In this document: piece by piece, positions 18,345 to 27,658 of the stretch | How positions within the stretch are numbered: the first letter of the stretch is position 1 | Layout: each line of letters begins with the position of its first letter | NCBI GenBank assembly: GCA_964493505.1 | Contig: CAZBNP010000001.1 | Coordinates: 1-64,000 of the forward strand | Origin: Chryseosolibacter sp964493505 | GTDB taxonomy: Bacteria > Bacteroidota > Bacteroidia > Cytophagales > Cyclobacteriaceae | Length of the DNA: 64,000 bases | Direction: 5' to 3' | Program-made: the position numbers and the translations under genes | Notes under the pieces: model-generated | Told to the model about the DNA's origin: nothing | The model's input: only the letters and a program-made list of their open reading frames with translations | Databases searched by the model: none

Positions 18345-18915
18345 AGGCTCTGGTTTTCATCATTTTCTTTCGAAGGTTAATGAGTGCGTATCGCATTCTG
18401 CCCAGGGCCGTATTAATACTTACGCCCGTGCGGTCGGCGATCTCCTGAAAACTCATATCAAAATAGTGTCTCATAATGAGCACCTGTTTTTGTTCTTCGG
18501 GGAGTTCCCTGATGTAGCCCCGAAGTTTTGACCGGGTTTCGCGAAACATCTGTTTCTCTTCGCTGGATTCCTCTGCAAAATCCATCGAATTAAAGACGTT
18601 GTTCCCGTCTTCCAAAACTACCTCCGGATAACGTTTCTCCTTGCGGAAATGATCAATAGCCAGGTTATGGGCTATCCGACTGATCCATGGCAGAAACTTA
18701 CCCTCTTCGTTATACCGACCTCCACGGATGGTATTGATCGCTTTTACGAAGGTCTCCTGCAGGAGGTCTTCAGCGGTGTATCGGTCTTTTACGATCAGGT
18801 ATATGGCGGTGTAGATTCTCGACTTGTGTCTGTTTAAGAGCACTTCGAAAGCATCTTCGTTACCGTTGCGATACAGCGACACAAGGTGACTGTCGCTTGA
18901 TCCTTTTTCTATCAT
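18265..18915 (-). CDS. ECF-type RNA polymerase sigma-70 factor
   Basis: This 216-residue protein has sigma region 2 (AIYLIVKDRYTAEDLLQETFVKA and FLPWISRIAHNLAIDHFRKEKR) and region 4 (LPEEQKQVLIMRHYFDMSFQEIADRTGVSINTALGRMRYA). It lacks regions 1 and 3, as expected for group IV. The last 30 or so residues read through sequence that also encodes the next small gene and look unlike a sigma C-terminus. It directs polymerase to a stress or envelope regulon, but its targets are unknown. The order sigma - small gene - glycosyltransferase suggests one operon. There is no classical membrane anti-sigma gene beside it. Confidence 0.95.
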   Translation of the reverse strand: MIEKGSSDSHLVSLYRNGNEDAFEVLLNRHKSRIYTAIYLIVKDRYTAEDLLQETFVKAINTIRGGRYNEEGKFLPWISRIAHNLAIDHFRKEKRYPEVVLEDGNNVFNSMDFAEESSEEKQMFRETRSKLRGYIRELPEEQKQVLIMRHYFDMSFQEIADRTGVSINTALGRMRYALINLRKKMMKTRAYDKNIYPDGFSQVFIPRDDGGRERRD

Positions 18916-19092
18916 TCTGCTTCACATTTAGGTAACGTAAACGTTTCGCTCGATATTGTGTCAGGGTTTGGTGAGTAATAGGTTTGAAAAGGTATAGAAA
19001 AGTCTCGAAACGGCAAAAAAAATTCTCGAAATTCTTGCCTTGTACCCAAATTCTTTGGGTATTTGTCGCATATTTTTTGTGCAGATTCACCT

Positions 19093-19479
19093 ATGTCGAT
19101 AAGCAAGAAGAAAGTCATTAAGAGTCTCGAAAACCTTTCGGAAGACCTGCGCGACTTGATGAGGGACCAGTACCCAAATGGCTATGAGGGAAGCATTTCC
19201 CGGATCACTAACGCGAAGAAGGAGCCGATCTTCGTCTTTCCGCTCGAGACGGAAGACGCGACCTACCTGATCAAGGTACCAGCTACTAAAAACAGCGACG
19301 GTGAATACGATGTTGAGGCCAACCCGGAAACCGAATTTGACAAAAGCGAAAACGGGGATGACGATTTCGGCGGAGATGCCGGATACGGAGCTCCGGGAAA
19401 TGACGAAGACGACTACGACGGCGACGGGGGCTCCTCAAAGAACAGGGAAGCCAGCTACGACCCCGACTTCGACAACTGA
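19093..19479 (+). CDS. Small protein with a highly acidic tail, upstream of uvrA
   Basis: From ATG 19093 this is 128 residues, and the frame is open to 19063. The first 70 residues form a compact mixed domain beginning SKKKVIKSLENLSEDLRDLM, with EPIFVFPLETEDATYLIKVP. The rest is a disordered tail dominated by Asp, Glu, Gly and Asn (GDDDFGG, NDEDDYDGDGG). No membrane or export signal is visible. It has its own terminator, which separates it from uvrA. I do not know the family. An acidic tail can mimic nucleic acid or bind metal or basic partners, but no such role is shown. Confidence 0.65.
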   Translation: MSISKKKVIKSLENLSEDLRDLMRDQYPNGYEGSISRITNAKKEPIFVFPLETEDATYLIKVPATKNSDGEYDVEANPETEFDKSENGDDDFGGDAGYGAPGNDEDDYDGDGGSSKNREASYDPDFDN

Positions 19480-19504
19480 CCATGCACAATCCGGAAAGCA
19501 ACTG

Positions 19505-19531
19505 ACACCTTCCTAAGGACGGTGTTTTTTT
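19505..19531 (+). terminator. Rho-independent terminator between the acidic-tail gene and uvrA
   Basis: ACACC (19505-19509) pairs with GGTGT (19521-19525). An inner TCC/GGA extension closes a small loop after one mismatch, and seven T follow. Confidence 0.75.
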
Positions 19532-19630
19532 GTTGCTTATTTAACTAAGTTGGCGCCACCCACTGTCCCGGGCAAATTTTTCGAACAAAAAGTTTGTTAG
19601 AGGCAGGTATTGAACTGACAAACCATAAAT

Positions 19631-22477
19631 GTGAACCAACCACCTGCTACAAACGACGCCTGGCTCGACGAACTTGATCCCCGCGAATATATCATCATCA
19701 AGCGGTCGCGGGTTAACAACCTGAGGGATCTCAGTGTTGCCATTCCCAGAAACAAGCTTATCGTTGTCACCGGCCTGTCCGGATCCGGAAAGTCGTCGCT
19801 GGCTTTCGATACCCTATTTGCCGAAGGTCAGCGCATGTACGTGGAAAGCCTTAACTCGTACGCCCGACAGTTTTTGGGTCGGATGGAGAAACCCGACGTC
19901 GACTACATAAGAGGAGTATCGCCGGCAATTGCGATCGAACAAAAAGTCAATACCCGGAATCCACGGTCTACCGTCGGTACATCCACTGAAATCTATGATT
20001 ACCTGAAGCTGCTGTTCGCGCGTATAGGGAAAACCATTTCGCCGGTAAGCGGCGGCGAAGTCAGGCGCGATAGCGTTACTGACGTAGTCAACGCTATCAA
20101 CACCCTGCGACCCGGAACTCGTATCATGATCAGCTGCCCGGTGCATATTAGAAAAGGGCGCAAACTCGCCGACGAACTGAACCTGCTGCTCAGCAAAGGC
20201 TTCGCCCGTGTCCTCCTCGACGGCGAGGTCAGGTTTATCGAAGAATTACTCGCCCCGGCGGAGGGAAAGAAACGGGCGCCCCGGGTTAGTGGGGAAATAG
20301 AAATACTGATAGACAGGGCATCGGTAAATCCCGAAGATGAAGACACCCTGTTTCGTCTCGGCGATTCGATACAAACAGCTTTCTTCGAAGGGGAAGGCGA
20401 CTGTTTTGTTTACGGGGAAGTTCCCAACGGCGGAAAATTCACCCGGGTGGAGTACTCCGATCGCTTTGAACTCGACGGGATGGCGTTTACCGAACCCTCC
20501 GTTCCCTTCTTCAGCTTCAACAACCCTTACGGTGCATGCCGCACGTGTGAAGGTTTTGGGAAAGTGCTCGGCATTGACGAAGACCTCGTCATTCCCGACA
20601 AATCGCTATCGGTGTACGAAGGCGCCATCGCTCCCTGGAGAAGCGAGTCGATGAGCGAGTGGGCAAAGCCCCTGTTGAAAAACGGGATCAGATTCGACTT
20701 TCCGATCCACCGCCCCTACAGCGATCTGACACAGGAACAGCGCGCAATATTGTGGGATGGCAACAAATACTTTGACGGAATACATGCTTTCTTCAAGCAT
20801 CTGGAAGCCAAATCCTATAAGGTTCAGTATCGCGTGATGCTGTCGCGCTATCGCGGGCGAACCGATTGTCCCGACTGCCGGGGCACACGGCTCCGCAAAG
20901 ATGCGCAATACGTCAAGATCGCCGGCGCGTCGATCACCGACCTTGTGCTGATGCCGATAGAAGACTCCATACGATGGTTCGAAAAATTGAAGGTGCCGGA
21001 ATTCGAACAGAAAGTGTCGGACCGGATCCTTACGGAGATCAAAACACGGCTCGCTTACATGGACAAAGTAGGGCTGGGATACCTTACGCTGAACCGCATC
21101 ACCTCTACCCTTTCGGGAGGCGAATACCAGCGCATCAAACTCGCGACCTCGCTCGGAAGCGCGCTCGTAGGATCAATGTACGTCCTTGACGAGCCCAGCA
21201 TCGGCCTTCACCCACGCGACACCGAGAAGATGATTGAGGTACTCAAATCGCTGCGCGACCTCGGAAACACAGTGATCGTTGTCGAGCACGAGGAAGAGAT
21301 CATGCGTGCGGCTGATCAGATCATCGACATCGGTCCGGATGCCGGCAGCCACGGCGGGAAGCTGGTCTTTCAGGGTTCTATTGACGACATCAACGGAAAA
21401 GCATCGTCGCATACAACCGATTACCTCACTCACCGCGAAAATATTCCTGTTCCCACCCGTCGCCGGAAGTGGCGCGACTCCGTCACCGTGTTCGGCGCCA
21501 GGGAAAACAATCTCAAAAATCTGACAGTAACATTCCCTCTCGGTGTTCTCACCGTTGTGACCGGCGTTTCGGGATCGGGCAAATCAACGCTGATCAAGAA
21601 AATACTCTACCCGGCAGTCGGCAGGATGAACGGAACAGTAGCGGAAACTCCTGGGAAATACGACAGGCTTGAAGGCGATATTGCACGGATCTCACAAGTA
21701 GAATTTGTAGATCAGAACCCAATCGGAAAATCGTCCCGGTCTAACCCGGTGAGCTATGTAAAGGCATACGACACCATTCGCCAGCTATACGCCGATCAAC
21801 ATCTCTCGAAGACACGCGGATACAAGCCTTCCCATTTCTCTTTCAACGTCGAAGGTGGACGCTGTGATACCTGCCAGGGCGAAGGTGAGATCAAAGTTGA
21901 GATGCAATTCATGGCAGACATCTACCTGAAATGTGAAAGCTGTCATGGCAAGCGCTTCAAGCAGGAAGTACTCGAAGTTGAATACAATGGCAAAAACATT
22001 GCCGACATACTGGACATGACCGTAGAAGACGCCCTCGGGTTCTTCGAAGGGAAGAAAGCCGTCTACGACAAGATCCTTCCCCTGTATGACGTTGGGCTGG
22101 GTTACGTCAAACTCGGGCAATCCTCCAATTCACTTAGCGGCGGAGAAGCCCAGCGAGTGAAACTCGCCTCCTTCCTCGGTAAAAATATTTCGGATGGAAA
22201 CATCCTCTTCATCTTCGATGAGCCTACTACCGGGCTGCATTTTCACGACATCTCAAAACTGTTGAAAGCTATCGACGCGTTGGTCGATGAGGGTCACACG
22301 GTTGTTGTTATTGAACACAATCTGGAAGTCATCAAATGCGCCGACTGGATCATTGACCTCGGCCCCGAAGGCGGGGAGAAAAAGGGAGGCACCCTGCTTT
22401 TCGCAGGAACTCCCGAAGACATGGTAAAGAAAGGAAAGGGTTACACAGCGGAATTTCTAAGGACAAAGCTGAAGTGA
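19631..22477 (+). CDS. uvrA: Excinuclease ABC subunit A
   Basis: This 948-residue protein begins at a GTG codon, with no in-frame ATG before the conserved core. It contains both UvrA ATPase modules: Walker A GLSGSGKSS near residue 48 and GVSGSGKST near 645, signatures LSGGEYQRI and LSGGEAQRV, and Walker B segments YVLDEPS and FIFDEPT. Two zinc-binding modules are present (CRTCEGFG with CPDCRG, and CDTCQGEG with CESCHG). It scans DNA for bulky damage and loads UvrB. It is monocistronic here and converges with gdhA at 22489. Confidence 0.98.
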   Translation: MNQPPATNDAWLDELDPREYIIIKRSRVNNLRDLSVAIPRNKLIVVTGLSGSGKSSLAFDTLFAEGQRMYVESLNSYARQFLGRMEKPDVDYIRGVSPAIAIEQKVNTRNPRSTVGTSTEIYDYLKLLFARIGKTISPVSGGEVRRDSVTDVVNAINTLRPGTRIMISCPVHIRKGRKLADELNLLLSKGFARVLLDGEVRFIEELLAPAEGKKRAPRVSGEIEILIDRASVNPEDEDTLFRLGDSIQTAFFEGEGDCFVYGEVPNGGKFTRVEYSDRFELDGMAFTEPSVPFFSFNNPYGACRTCEGFGKVLGIDEDLVIPDKSLSVYEGAIAPWRSESMSEWAKPLLKNGIRFDFPIHRPYSDLTQEQRAILWDGNKYFDGIHAFFKHLEAKSYKVQYRVMLSRYRGRTDCPDCRGTRLRKDAQYVKIAGASITDLVLMPIEDSIRWFEKLKVPEFEQKVSDRILTEIKTRLAYMDKVGLGYLTLNRITSTLSGGEYQRIKLATSLGSALVGSMYVLDEPSIGLHPRDTEKMIEVLKSLRDLGNTVIVVEHEEEIMRAADQIIDIGPDAGSHGGKLVFQGSIDDINGKASSHTTDYLTHRENIPVPTRRRKWRDSVTVFGARENNLKNLTVTFPLGVLTVVTGVSGSGKSTLIKKILYPAVGRMNGTVAETPGKYDRLEGDIARISQVEFVDQNPIGKSSRSNPVSYVKAYDTIRQLYADQHLSKTRGYKPSHFSFNVEGGRCDTCQGEGEIKVEMQFMADIYLKCESCHGKRFKQEVLEVEYNGKNIADILDMTVEDALGFFEGKKAVYDKILPLYDVGLGYVKLGQSSNSLSGGEAQRVKLASFLGKNISDGNILFIFDEPTTGLHFHDISKLLKAIDALVDEGHTVVVIEHNLEVIKCADWIIDLGPEGGEKKGGTLLFAGTPEDMVKKGKGYTAEFLRTKLK

Positions 22478-22488
22478 CAGCCAGGTAG

Positions 22489-23844
22489 CTAAACTACACC
22501 CTGCGCTTCCATCGCCTTTGCCACCTTAACAAACCCGGCTATGTTAGCACCCACCATATAGTTTTTCGGTTTGCCGTACTCTCTCGCTGCGGCGAGGCAG
22601 GTATCGTGAATATTCTTCATGATAATCTGAAGGCGGTCATCAACTTTTTTCGCAGGCCAATAAGACCCGAGATAATTCTGTGTCATTTCCAGTCCGGATG
22701 TCGCCACGCCGCCTGCGTTAGACGCTTTTCCCGGACCGTATGTCACGCCGTTATCGACAAGTATCCTGATGCCCTGGAGGGTGGTAGGCATATTGGCGCC
22801 TTCAGCGACCAGCTTCACCCCATTTTTTACAAGGTTGTTCGCATCATTGGCGTTGACCTCATTCTGTGTAGCACATGGAAATGCGCAGTCAGCCTGAATA
22901 TTCCACAAAGGGTTATGGTCGCGTGGGCCATCGAGTTCCTTGTACTCAACACTCGGGAACCGATCGGCATACTCTTTCAGTCTGCCACGCCTGACGTTTT
23001 TCAGCTCTTTAAGGAAAGTCAGCTTTTCTTCCGTAAATCCCTCTTCGTCGTAGATGTAGCCGTTGGAGTCGGACGCCGTAACAACCTTTCCGCCCAGCTG
23101 CATGATCTTTTCAATGGTGTATTGCGATACGTTTCCGGCGCCCGACACCAGACACACCTTGCCTTTGATCGAATCGCCATCCGATTGCAATACATTCTCC
23201 GCAAAGTAAATCAGTCCGTAGCCGGTCGCCTCCGCGCGTATAAGGCTACCACCCCAGCCGATCCCTTTACCGGTAAGCACGCCCGTAAACTCATTCTTGA
23301 TCTTCTTATAGGCACCAAACAAATACCCGATCTCTCGTTCGCCAACCCCGATATCCCCCGCCGGAATGTCGAGCCGATGATTAATGTGTCTTGCCAGCTC
23401 ACCCATGAACGCCTGGCAAAATCGCATCACCTCATGATCGGACTTACCCTTTGGATCGAAGTCGCTTCCTCCCTTACCTCCCCCCATGGGGATGCCCGTC
23501 AGCGCATTCTTGAAAGTCTGCTCGAAGGCCAGGAACTTGAGGATACTGCTGTTCACAGATGGGTGGAAGCGCAGCCCGCCCTTGTAGGGACCGATAGCAC
23601 TGTTCATCTGAACGCGGTAACCACGGTTCACCTGTACGTTGCCCTTGTCATCTACCCAGGTAACGCGAAACGTTATGAGCCGTTCAGGCTCAAGCATTCT
23701 TTCCAGTATTCTTTGTTTAACGAACGAAGGATTTTTTATAAGCGCCGGAGCGACCGTCAGGATCACCTCCTCCGCTGCCTGGATAAATTCAGGCTCGTGT
23801 GGGTTGCGCTGCTTGACGACATCAAGTAATTCGGTAGGATTCAT
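22489..23844 (-). CDS. gdhA: Glutamate dehydrogenase, NADP-type hexameric
   Basis: The start at 23844 (MNPTELLDVV) gives 451 residues, the usual length. The open frame to 23937 adds an unlikely extension. The substrate pocket PMGGGKGGSDFDPKGKSD, the dinucleotide fold VCLVSGAGNVSQYTIEK and the C-terminal NAGGVATSGLEMTQN block are all present. The enzyme fixes ammonium on 2-oxoglutarate. It is divergent from proC across 162 bases, which neatly pairs glutamate formation with the last step of proline synthesis. Confidence 0.97.
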   Translation of the reverse strand: MNPTELLDVVKQRNPHEPEFIQAAEEVILTVAPALIKNPSFVKQRILERMLEPERLITFRVTWVDDKGNVQVNRGYRVQMNSAIGPYKGGLRFHPSVNSSILKFLAFEQTFKNALTGIPMGGGKGGSDFDPKGKSDHEVMRFCQAFMGELARHINHRLDIPAGDIGVGEREIGYLFGAYKKIKNEFTGVLTGKGIGWGGSLIRAEATGYGLIYFAENVLQSDGDSIKGKVCLVSGAGNVSQYTIEKIMQLGGKVVTASDSNGYIYDEEGFTEEKLTFLKELKNVRRGRLKEYADRFPSVEYKELDGPRDHNPLWNIQADCAFPCATQNEVNANDANNLVKNGVKLVAEGANMPTTLQGIRILVDNGVTYGPGKASNAGGVATSGLEMTQNYLGSYWPAKKVDDRLQIIMKNIHDTCLAAAREYGKPKNYMVGANIAGFVKVAKAMEAQGVV

Positions 23845-24006
23845 GTGCGTATTGAAAAGTTCGCAAGTTAACCCAGAATTCCAAATGATAATAGGCGAAA
23901 ATGAGCATAGTGACATTTCCATCCTCAGGACGCCCATTTTCTAATGCAGTAAAAAATAATTTACTTGTGCAGCAATTGCCCTGAAATATCCTAAACAACT
24001 GATTAT

Positions 24007-24804
24007 ATGCGTAAGAAGAAGATTGCCATCCTCGGAGGGGGAAACCTCGGAGGAGCTATTGCCGAGGGGTTGATCAAGAGTGAGTTCATCTCACCCGCGC
24101 AGATAACGGTAACCCGCCGCAATGTCAACGCGCTTGCCCACCTTTCAGCACTGGGCGCAAACGTTTCCAGCGATAACGACAGTGCAATCCAGAACAGTGA
24201 CGTAGTCATTGTTGCCCTGAAGCCCTACAACGTCAGGGAAGTGCTTGAGACGGTAAAGAAGAATTTCGATCCGTCCAGACATATAGTAGTAAGCGTCGTT
24301 ACCGGTCTCTTCCTGAGTGATCTCAGCAAGATCATCAACGGGGGCGTGCCAATCTTCCGCGCCATGCCCAATACCGCCATCGCGATACAGGAGTCAGTTA
24401 CCTGCCTCTGCCACTGCGGTGCCTCCGAAGAACAGATACAATCTGTGACCTCCATATTTGATCAATTGGGGATCACAATACCTATCGATGAAAAACTGAT
24501 GGATGCGGCAACCGTGCTAGGCGCGTGTGGTATAGCATACGCCTTGCGGTTCATCCGCGCTGCCACACAAGGTGGGATCGAGATCGGCTTTGACGCGCAT
24601 ACCGCCAACCTTATATCAGCCCAAACTGTAAAAGGCGCCGCCGAACTATTGCTAAAACTCAACCGGCATCCTGAGGAGGAGATCGACAAAGTTACAACCC
24701 CCAAAGGCTGTACGATCGTCGGGCTCAATGAAATGGAACATCAGGGGTTCAGTTCATCCCTGATCAAAGGCATCGGGGCAAGTTTCGAGAAGATTACAAA
24801 ATAG
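24007..24804 (+). CDS. proC: Pyrroline-5-carboxylate reductase
   Basis: This 265-residue protein has the Rossmann start IAILGGGNLGGAIAEGLI, the NADP-site RRN and the C-terminal ProC signature (AQTVKGAAELLL, then TTPKGCTIVGLNEME). It makes proline from 1-pyrroline-5-carboxylate in the cytoplasm. The downstream pseudouridine synthase gene starts 9 bases later, so the two are cotranscribed. Confidence 0.96.
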   Translation: MRKKKIAILGGGNLGGAIAEGLIKSEFISPAQITVTRRNVNALAHLSALGANVSSDNDSAIQNSDVVIVALKPYNVREVLETVKKNFDPSRHIVVSVVTGLFLSDLSKIINGGVPIFRAMPNTAIAIQESVTCLCHCGASEEQIQSVTSIFDQLGITIPIDEKLMDAATVLGACGIAYALRFIRAATQGGIEIGFDAHTANLISAQTVKGAAELLLKLNRHPEEEIDKVTTPKGCTIVGLNEMEHQGFSSSLIKGIGASFEKITK

Positions 24805-24813
24805 CAATGTGCT

Positions 24814-25845
24814 TTGAATGACCAAGAAGAAACAATCGACGACCAGGATGACGGTCTGTATGAGCACCACCGGATCACGGTAGACAAAAAGCAAGCGCTC
24901 TTGCGCATAGACAAGTTTCTCATGGCCCGACTGGCCAATGCGTCGCGCACGAGGATACAAGACGCCATTCATCAGCAATTCGTCAAAGTAAACGACCAGA
25001 CGATCAAGCCGAACTACAAGGTGCATCCGGGAGATATTGTTACCGTCATGCTTCCCGAGCCTCCCCGCGACACCGAAGTGGTTCCGGAAAACATTCCGCT
25101 CAACATTGTCTTCGAAGATGATCACCTCCTCGTAATCAACAAACCCGCCGGTATGGTAGTGCACCCGGCATATCAAAACTGGACTGGCACGGTCGTGAAT
25201 GCGCTGGCTTATCATTTCCAGCAATTGCCCGAGATGCCGGGAAATGCGGGCAGGCCTGGGCTGGTGCACCGGATTGACAAAGACACGTCCGGGCTACTGG
25301 TTATAGCCAAATCGGAACGCGCGCTCTCCCACCTTGCAAAACAATTCTTTGATCATACCATCGAACGTACTTACTGGGCGCTCGCATGGGGGGTCCCCGA
25401 TCCGGAACAAGGCACAATCAATGTCGCGGTGGGCAGGAGCCTGAAAGACCGCAGGGTCACGGTGGCGTTTCCGGAAGGAGATCATGGACGCCATGCGATC
25501 ACACACTACAAGGTCTTACAGGATCTGAGGTATGTCTCGCTGGTTGAGTGTAAACTCGAAACCGGGCGCACCCATCAAATCCGGGCACACATGAAATACA
25601 TCGGACATACCCTGTTCAATGACGCCATGTACGGCGGCGACCAGGTGCTGAAGGGGACAGTATTTACAAAGTACAAACAGTTTGTTGACAACTGCTTCAA
25701 GTTGATACCCCGACAGGCGTTGCATGCCAAAACTATCGGTTTCGCACATCCTGAAACCGGCGAACGAATGCAGTTCGACTCCGAACTTCCTGAAGATTTC
25801 GCGAATGTCATCGCAAAATGGGAGCATTATGTAAAATTCAACTGA
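24814..25845 (+). CDS. RluA/RluD-family rRNA pseudouridine synthase with S4 domain
   Basis: The 343-residue frame begins at a TTG codon, and no in-frame ATG occurs before the S4 domain. The S4 RNA-binding region (LRIDKFLMARLANASRTRIQDAI, residues 27-75) precedes the synthase domain. Its catalytic block is LVHRIDKDTSGLLV, with the Asp in HRID, followed by GRTHQIRAHM. The length and the S4 domain fit the RluD group, which modifies the large-subunit helix 69 loop. The exact target is not certain. It is cotranscribed with proC and followed 41 bases on by the trans-sulfuration enzyme. Confidence 0.93.
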   Translation: MNDQEETIDDQDDGLYEHHRITVDKKQALLRIDKFLMARLANASRTRIQDAIHQQFVKVNDQTIKPNYKVHPGDIVTVMLPEPPRDTEVVPENIPLNIVFEDDHLLVINKPAGMVVHPAYQNWTGTVVNALAYHFQQLPEMPGNAGRPGLVHRIDKDTSGLLVIAKSERALSHLAKQFFDHTIERTYWALAWGVPDPEQGTINVAVGRSLKDRRVTVAFPEGDHGRHAITHYKVLQDLRYVSLVECKLETGRTHQIRAHMKYIGHTLFNDAMYGGDQVLKGTVFTKYKQFVDNCFKLIPRQALHAKTIGFAHPETGERMQFDSELPEDFANVIAKWEHYVKFN

Positions 25846-25886
25846 CGTCTCACCCACCATGTTGTTTTGGCCCTTATATTGGGTCC

Positions 25887-27029
25887 ATGAACAATTGGGG
25901 AAGTAAATCAATGCTCACAAAGAGCGTACATGCAGGATCATTCGGAGACCCGCAGTATAAGGGAGTTGTCACGCCAATCTTTCCATCATCGGCATACGAC
26001 AATGAAGGAGTGACCGGTGGAACAATGTATCCACGATACTTCAATACACCCAACCACCGAGCCGTTGCTGAAAAGCTTGCAGCCCTGGAAGGGTCGGAAG
26101 CAGGATTGATCCTGAGTTCGGGGATGGCGGCTATTCTCACGTCCATTTTCGCGGTGATCAAAAACGGTGACCACGCGATTTTCCAAAGCGACCTTTACGG
26201 AGGAACGCATAGCGCGGTAGCGCATGAACTGCCGCGGTACGGAATGACCTATACGATGGTAGACGGCAGCGATCCGGCAAATTTCAAAGCAGCGATTCGT
26301 CCAGAGACAAAACTCATCTACATTGAAACACCTTCAAATCCCACGCTCAAGATAACCGACATAAAAGCCGTGGCAGCGATCGCAAAGGAGCACGGTCTTA
26401 TCACCATTATTGATAACACCTTCGCCTCGCCTGTTAACCAAAATCCAATAGCACTGGGCATCGACATCGTGGCCCACAGCGGCACGAAATACATCGGTGG
26501 GCACAGCGATCTCTGCTGCGGCGCCGTACTTACTTCGAAAAAGCTCCACGACCAGATCCGCGAAAGTGCCATGCATTTCGGCGGCTCACCAGACGCCAAT
26601 ACATGCTGGCTGGTGGAGAGAAGTCTTAAGACTATTGTCCTTCGCGTGCGCCAGCAGAATGAAAACGCACTCACACTCGCCCGGTTTCTCAGCACCGACG
26701 ATCATATAGACCGGGTGTATTATCCCGGACTGGAAAATCATCCCGGCCATGACATAGCAAAATCCCAGATGCCCGGCGGGTTTGGTGGTGTATTATCGTT
26801 TGAGGTAAAAGGCGACGCCCACAAATTCATGGACAGGCTTCATCTCATCAAAAGAGCTGTCAGTCTGGGCGGTGTCGAGTCGACCATCACTTCGCCTGTG
26901 CGGACTTCACATATCAAGATGAGTGCCTCCGACCGTGAAGCGATCGGCGTCACAGACAAGCTTGTAAGGCTTTCTGTTGGTATAGAAGATGCCCGCGACC
27001 TGATTGATGATATCAGGCAGGCGTTTTAG
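25887..27029 (+). CDS. PLP-dependent Cys/Met-metabolism enzyme (cystathionine synthase/lyase family)
   Basis: From ATG 25887 the protein has 380 residues. The frame is open to 25818 but would overlap the previous gene. It carries the family features: YPRYFNTPNHRAVAEKLAALEG, the PLP-stacking ESSGMAA-like LSSGMAA, DNTFASPVNQNP and the Schiff-base Lys201 in HSGTKYIGGHSD. Members make cystathionine, or cleave cystathionine or methionine. These activities cannot be told apart by eye. The segment following the PLP lysine ends in SLGGVESTITSP, normal for the family. It converges with the RidA gene. Confidence 0.9.
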   Translation: MNNWGSKSMLTKSVHAGSFGDPQYKGVVTPIFPSSAYDNEGVTGGTMYPRYFNTPNHRAVAEKLAALEGSEAGLILSSGMAAILTSIFAVIKNGDHAIFQSDLYGGTHSAVAHELPRYGMTYTMVDGSDPANFKAAIRPETKLIYIETPSNPTLKITDIKAVAAIAKEHGLITIIDNTFASPVNQNPIALGIDIVAHSGTKYIGGHSDLCCGAVLTSKKLHDQIRESAMHFGGSPDANTCWLVERSLKTIVLRVRQQNENALTLARFLSTDDHIDRVYYPGLENHPGHDIAKSQMPGGFGGVLSFEVKGDAHKFMDRLHLIKRAVSLGGVESTITSPVRTSHIKMSASDREAIGVTDKLVRLSVGIEDARDLIDDIRQAF

Positions 27030-27041
27030 TGGAAGTGCCGC

Positions 27042-27569
27042 TCACTCCACTTCCACGATCATCTCGATCTCGATAGCAATACCCGAAGGGAGGGCATTGG
27101 TGCCGAGTGATGTACGCGCGTGTCTACCCTTGTCGCCAAAAACAGCTACCAGCAGGTCCGAGCATCCGTTCATCACTTTTGGCTGCTCTTTGAATTTGTC
27201 CGTGCAATTCACCCATCCGTTCACCTTCACTATCCTCTTTACCCGGGTTAAATCTCCACCCAACTCTACCTTGAGAGTCGAGAGCAAGGAAATGGCGGTA
27301 CGCTTCGCCGCTTCTATGCCTTCTTCAACGGAGAGATCTTTTCCGACCTTCCCGATGATGTCCTTTCCATCCGCTTTTGTAGGGCCGTGACCTGACAGGT
27401 AGATCAGGTTTCCGGTTCTCACAGCTTTCGCGTAGGTCGCAACGGGGGGAGTAGGCGCTATCAGTTCAACGCCGAGCTCTTTTAAACGCCTGTCGACAGC
27501 GTTCTGTCCGAAGGTGGTTGTGAAACATACAACCAGGAAAAGTAAAGTCAGATATCTCATAAGATTCAT
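27042..27569 (-). CDS. Exported RidA/YjgF-family protein
   Basis: The C-terminal 140 residues are a full RidA domain (AVRTGNLIYLSGHGP, the middle KVNGWVN, and the end ARTSLGTNALPSGIAIEIEMI with the conserved Arg). RidA proteins usually hydrolyse reactive enamine or imine intermediates in the cytoplasm. This one has a signal peptide (MRYLTLLFLVVCFTTTFGQ) and should be periplasmic, which is unusual. Start at 27569 or 27560. It converges with the PLP enzyme, whose family makes such intermediates, but the two should be in different compartments. Confidence 0.88.
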   Translation of the reverse strand: MNLMRYLTLLFLVVCFTTTFGQNAVDRRLKELGVELIAPTPPVATYAKAVRTGNLIYLSGHGPTKADGKDIIGKVGKDLSVEEGIEAAKRTAISLLSTLKVELGGDLTRVKRIVKVNGWVNCTDKFKEQPKVMNGCSDLLVAVFGDKGRHARTSLGTNALPSGIAIEIEMIVEVE

Positions 27570-27658
27570 CCGTATCGGGATACACAAAATTATCGGGTCA
27601 ATTTAACAAAGTCCCATCGTACCGGTATACCGGCCATCCCAAAGTTCAATGCTGAATA

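Noticed and set aside
22606..23829. Plus-strand open frame of 407 codons
   Set aside because: It runs antisense to gdhA, whose protein is complete and fully conserved, and its own translation has no domain-like pattern.
25818..25886. Upstream start of the PLP enzyme overlapping the pseudouridine synthase gene
   Set aside because: The extension has no family resemblance, and ATG 25887 gives a normal-length enzyme.
27029..27056. Terminator between the PLP enzyme and RidA genes
   Set aside because: GTGGAAGTG and CACTTCCAC form a 9-bp stem, but no T-tract follows in either direction and the right arm is part of the RidA coding sequence.
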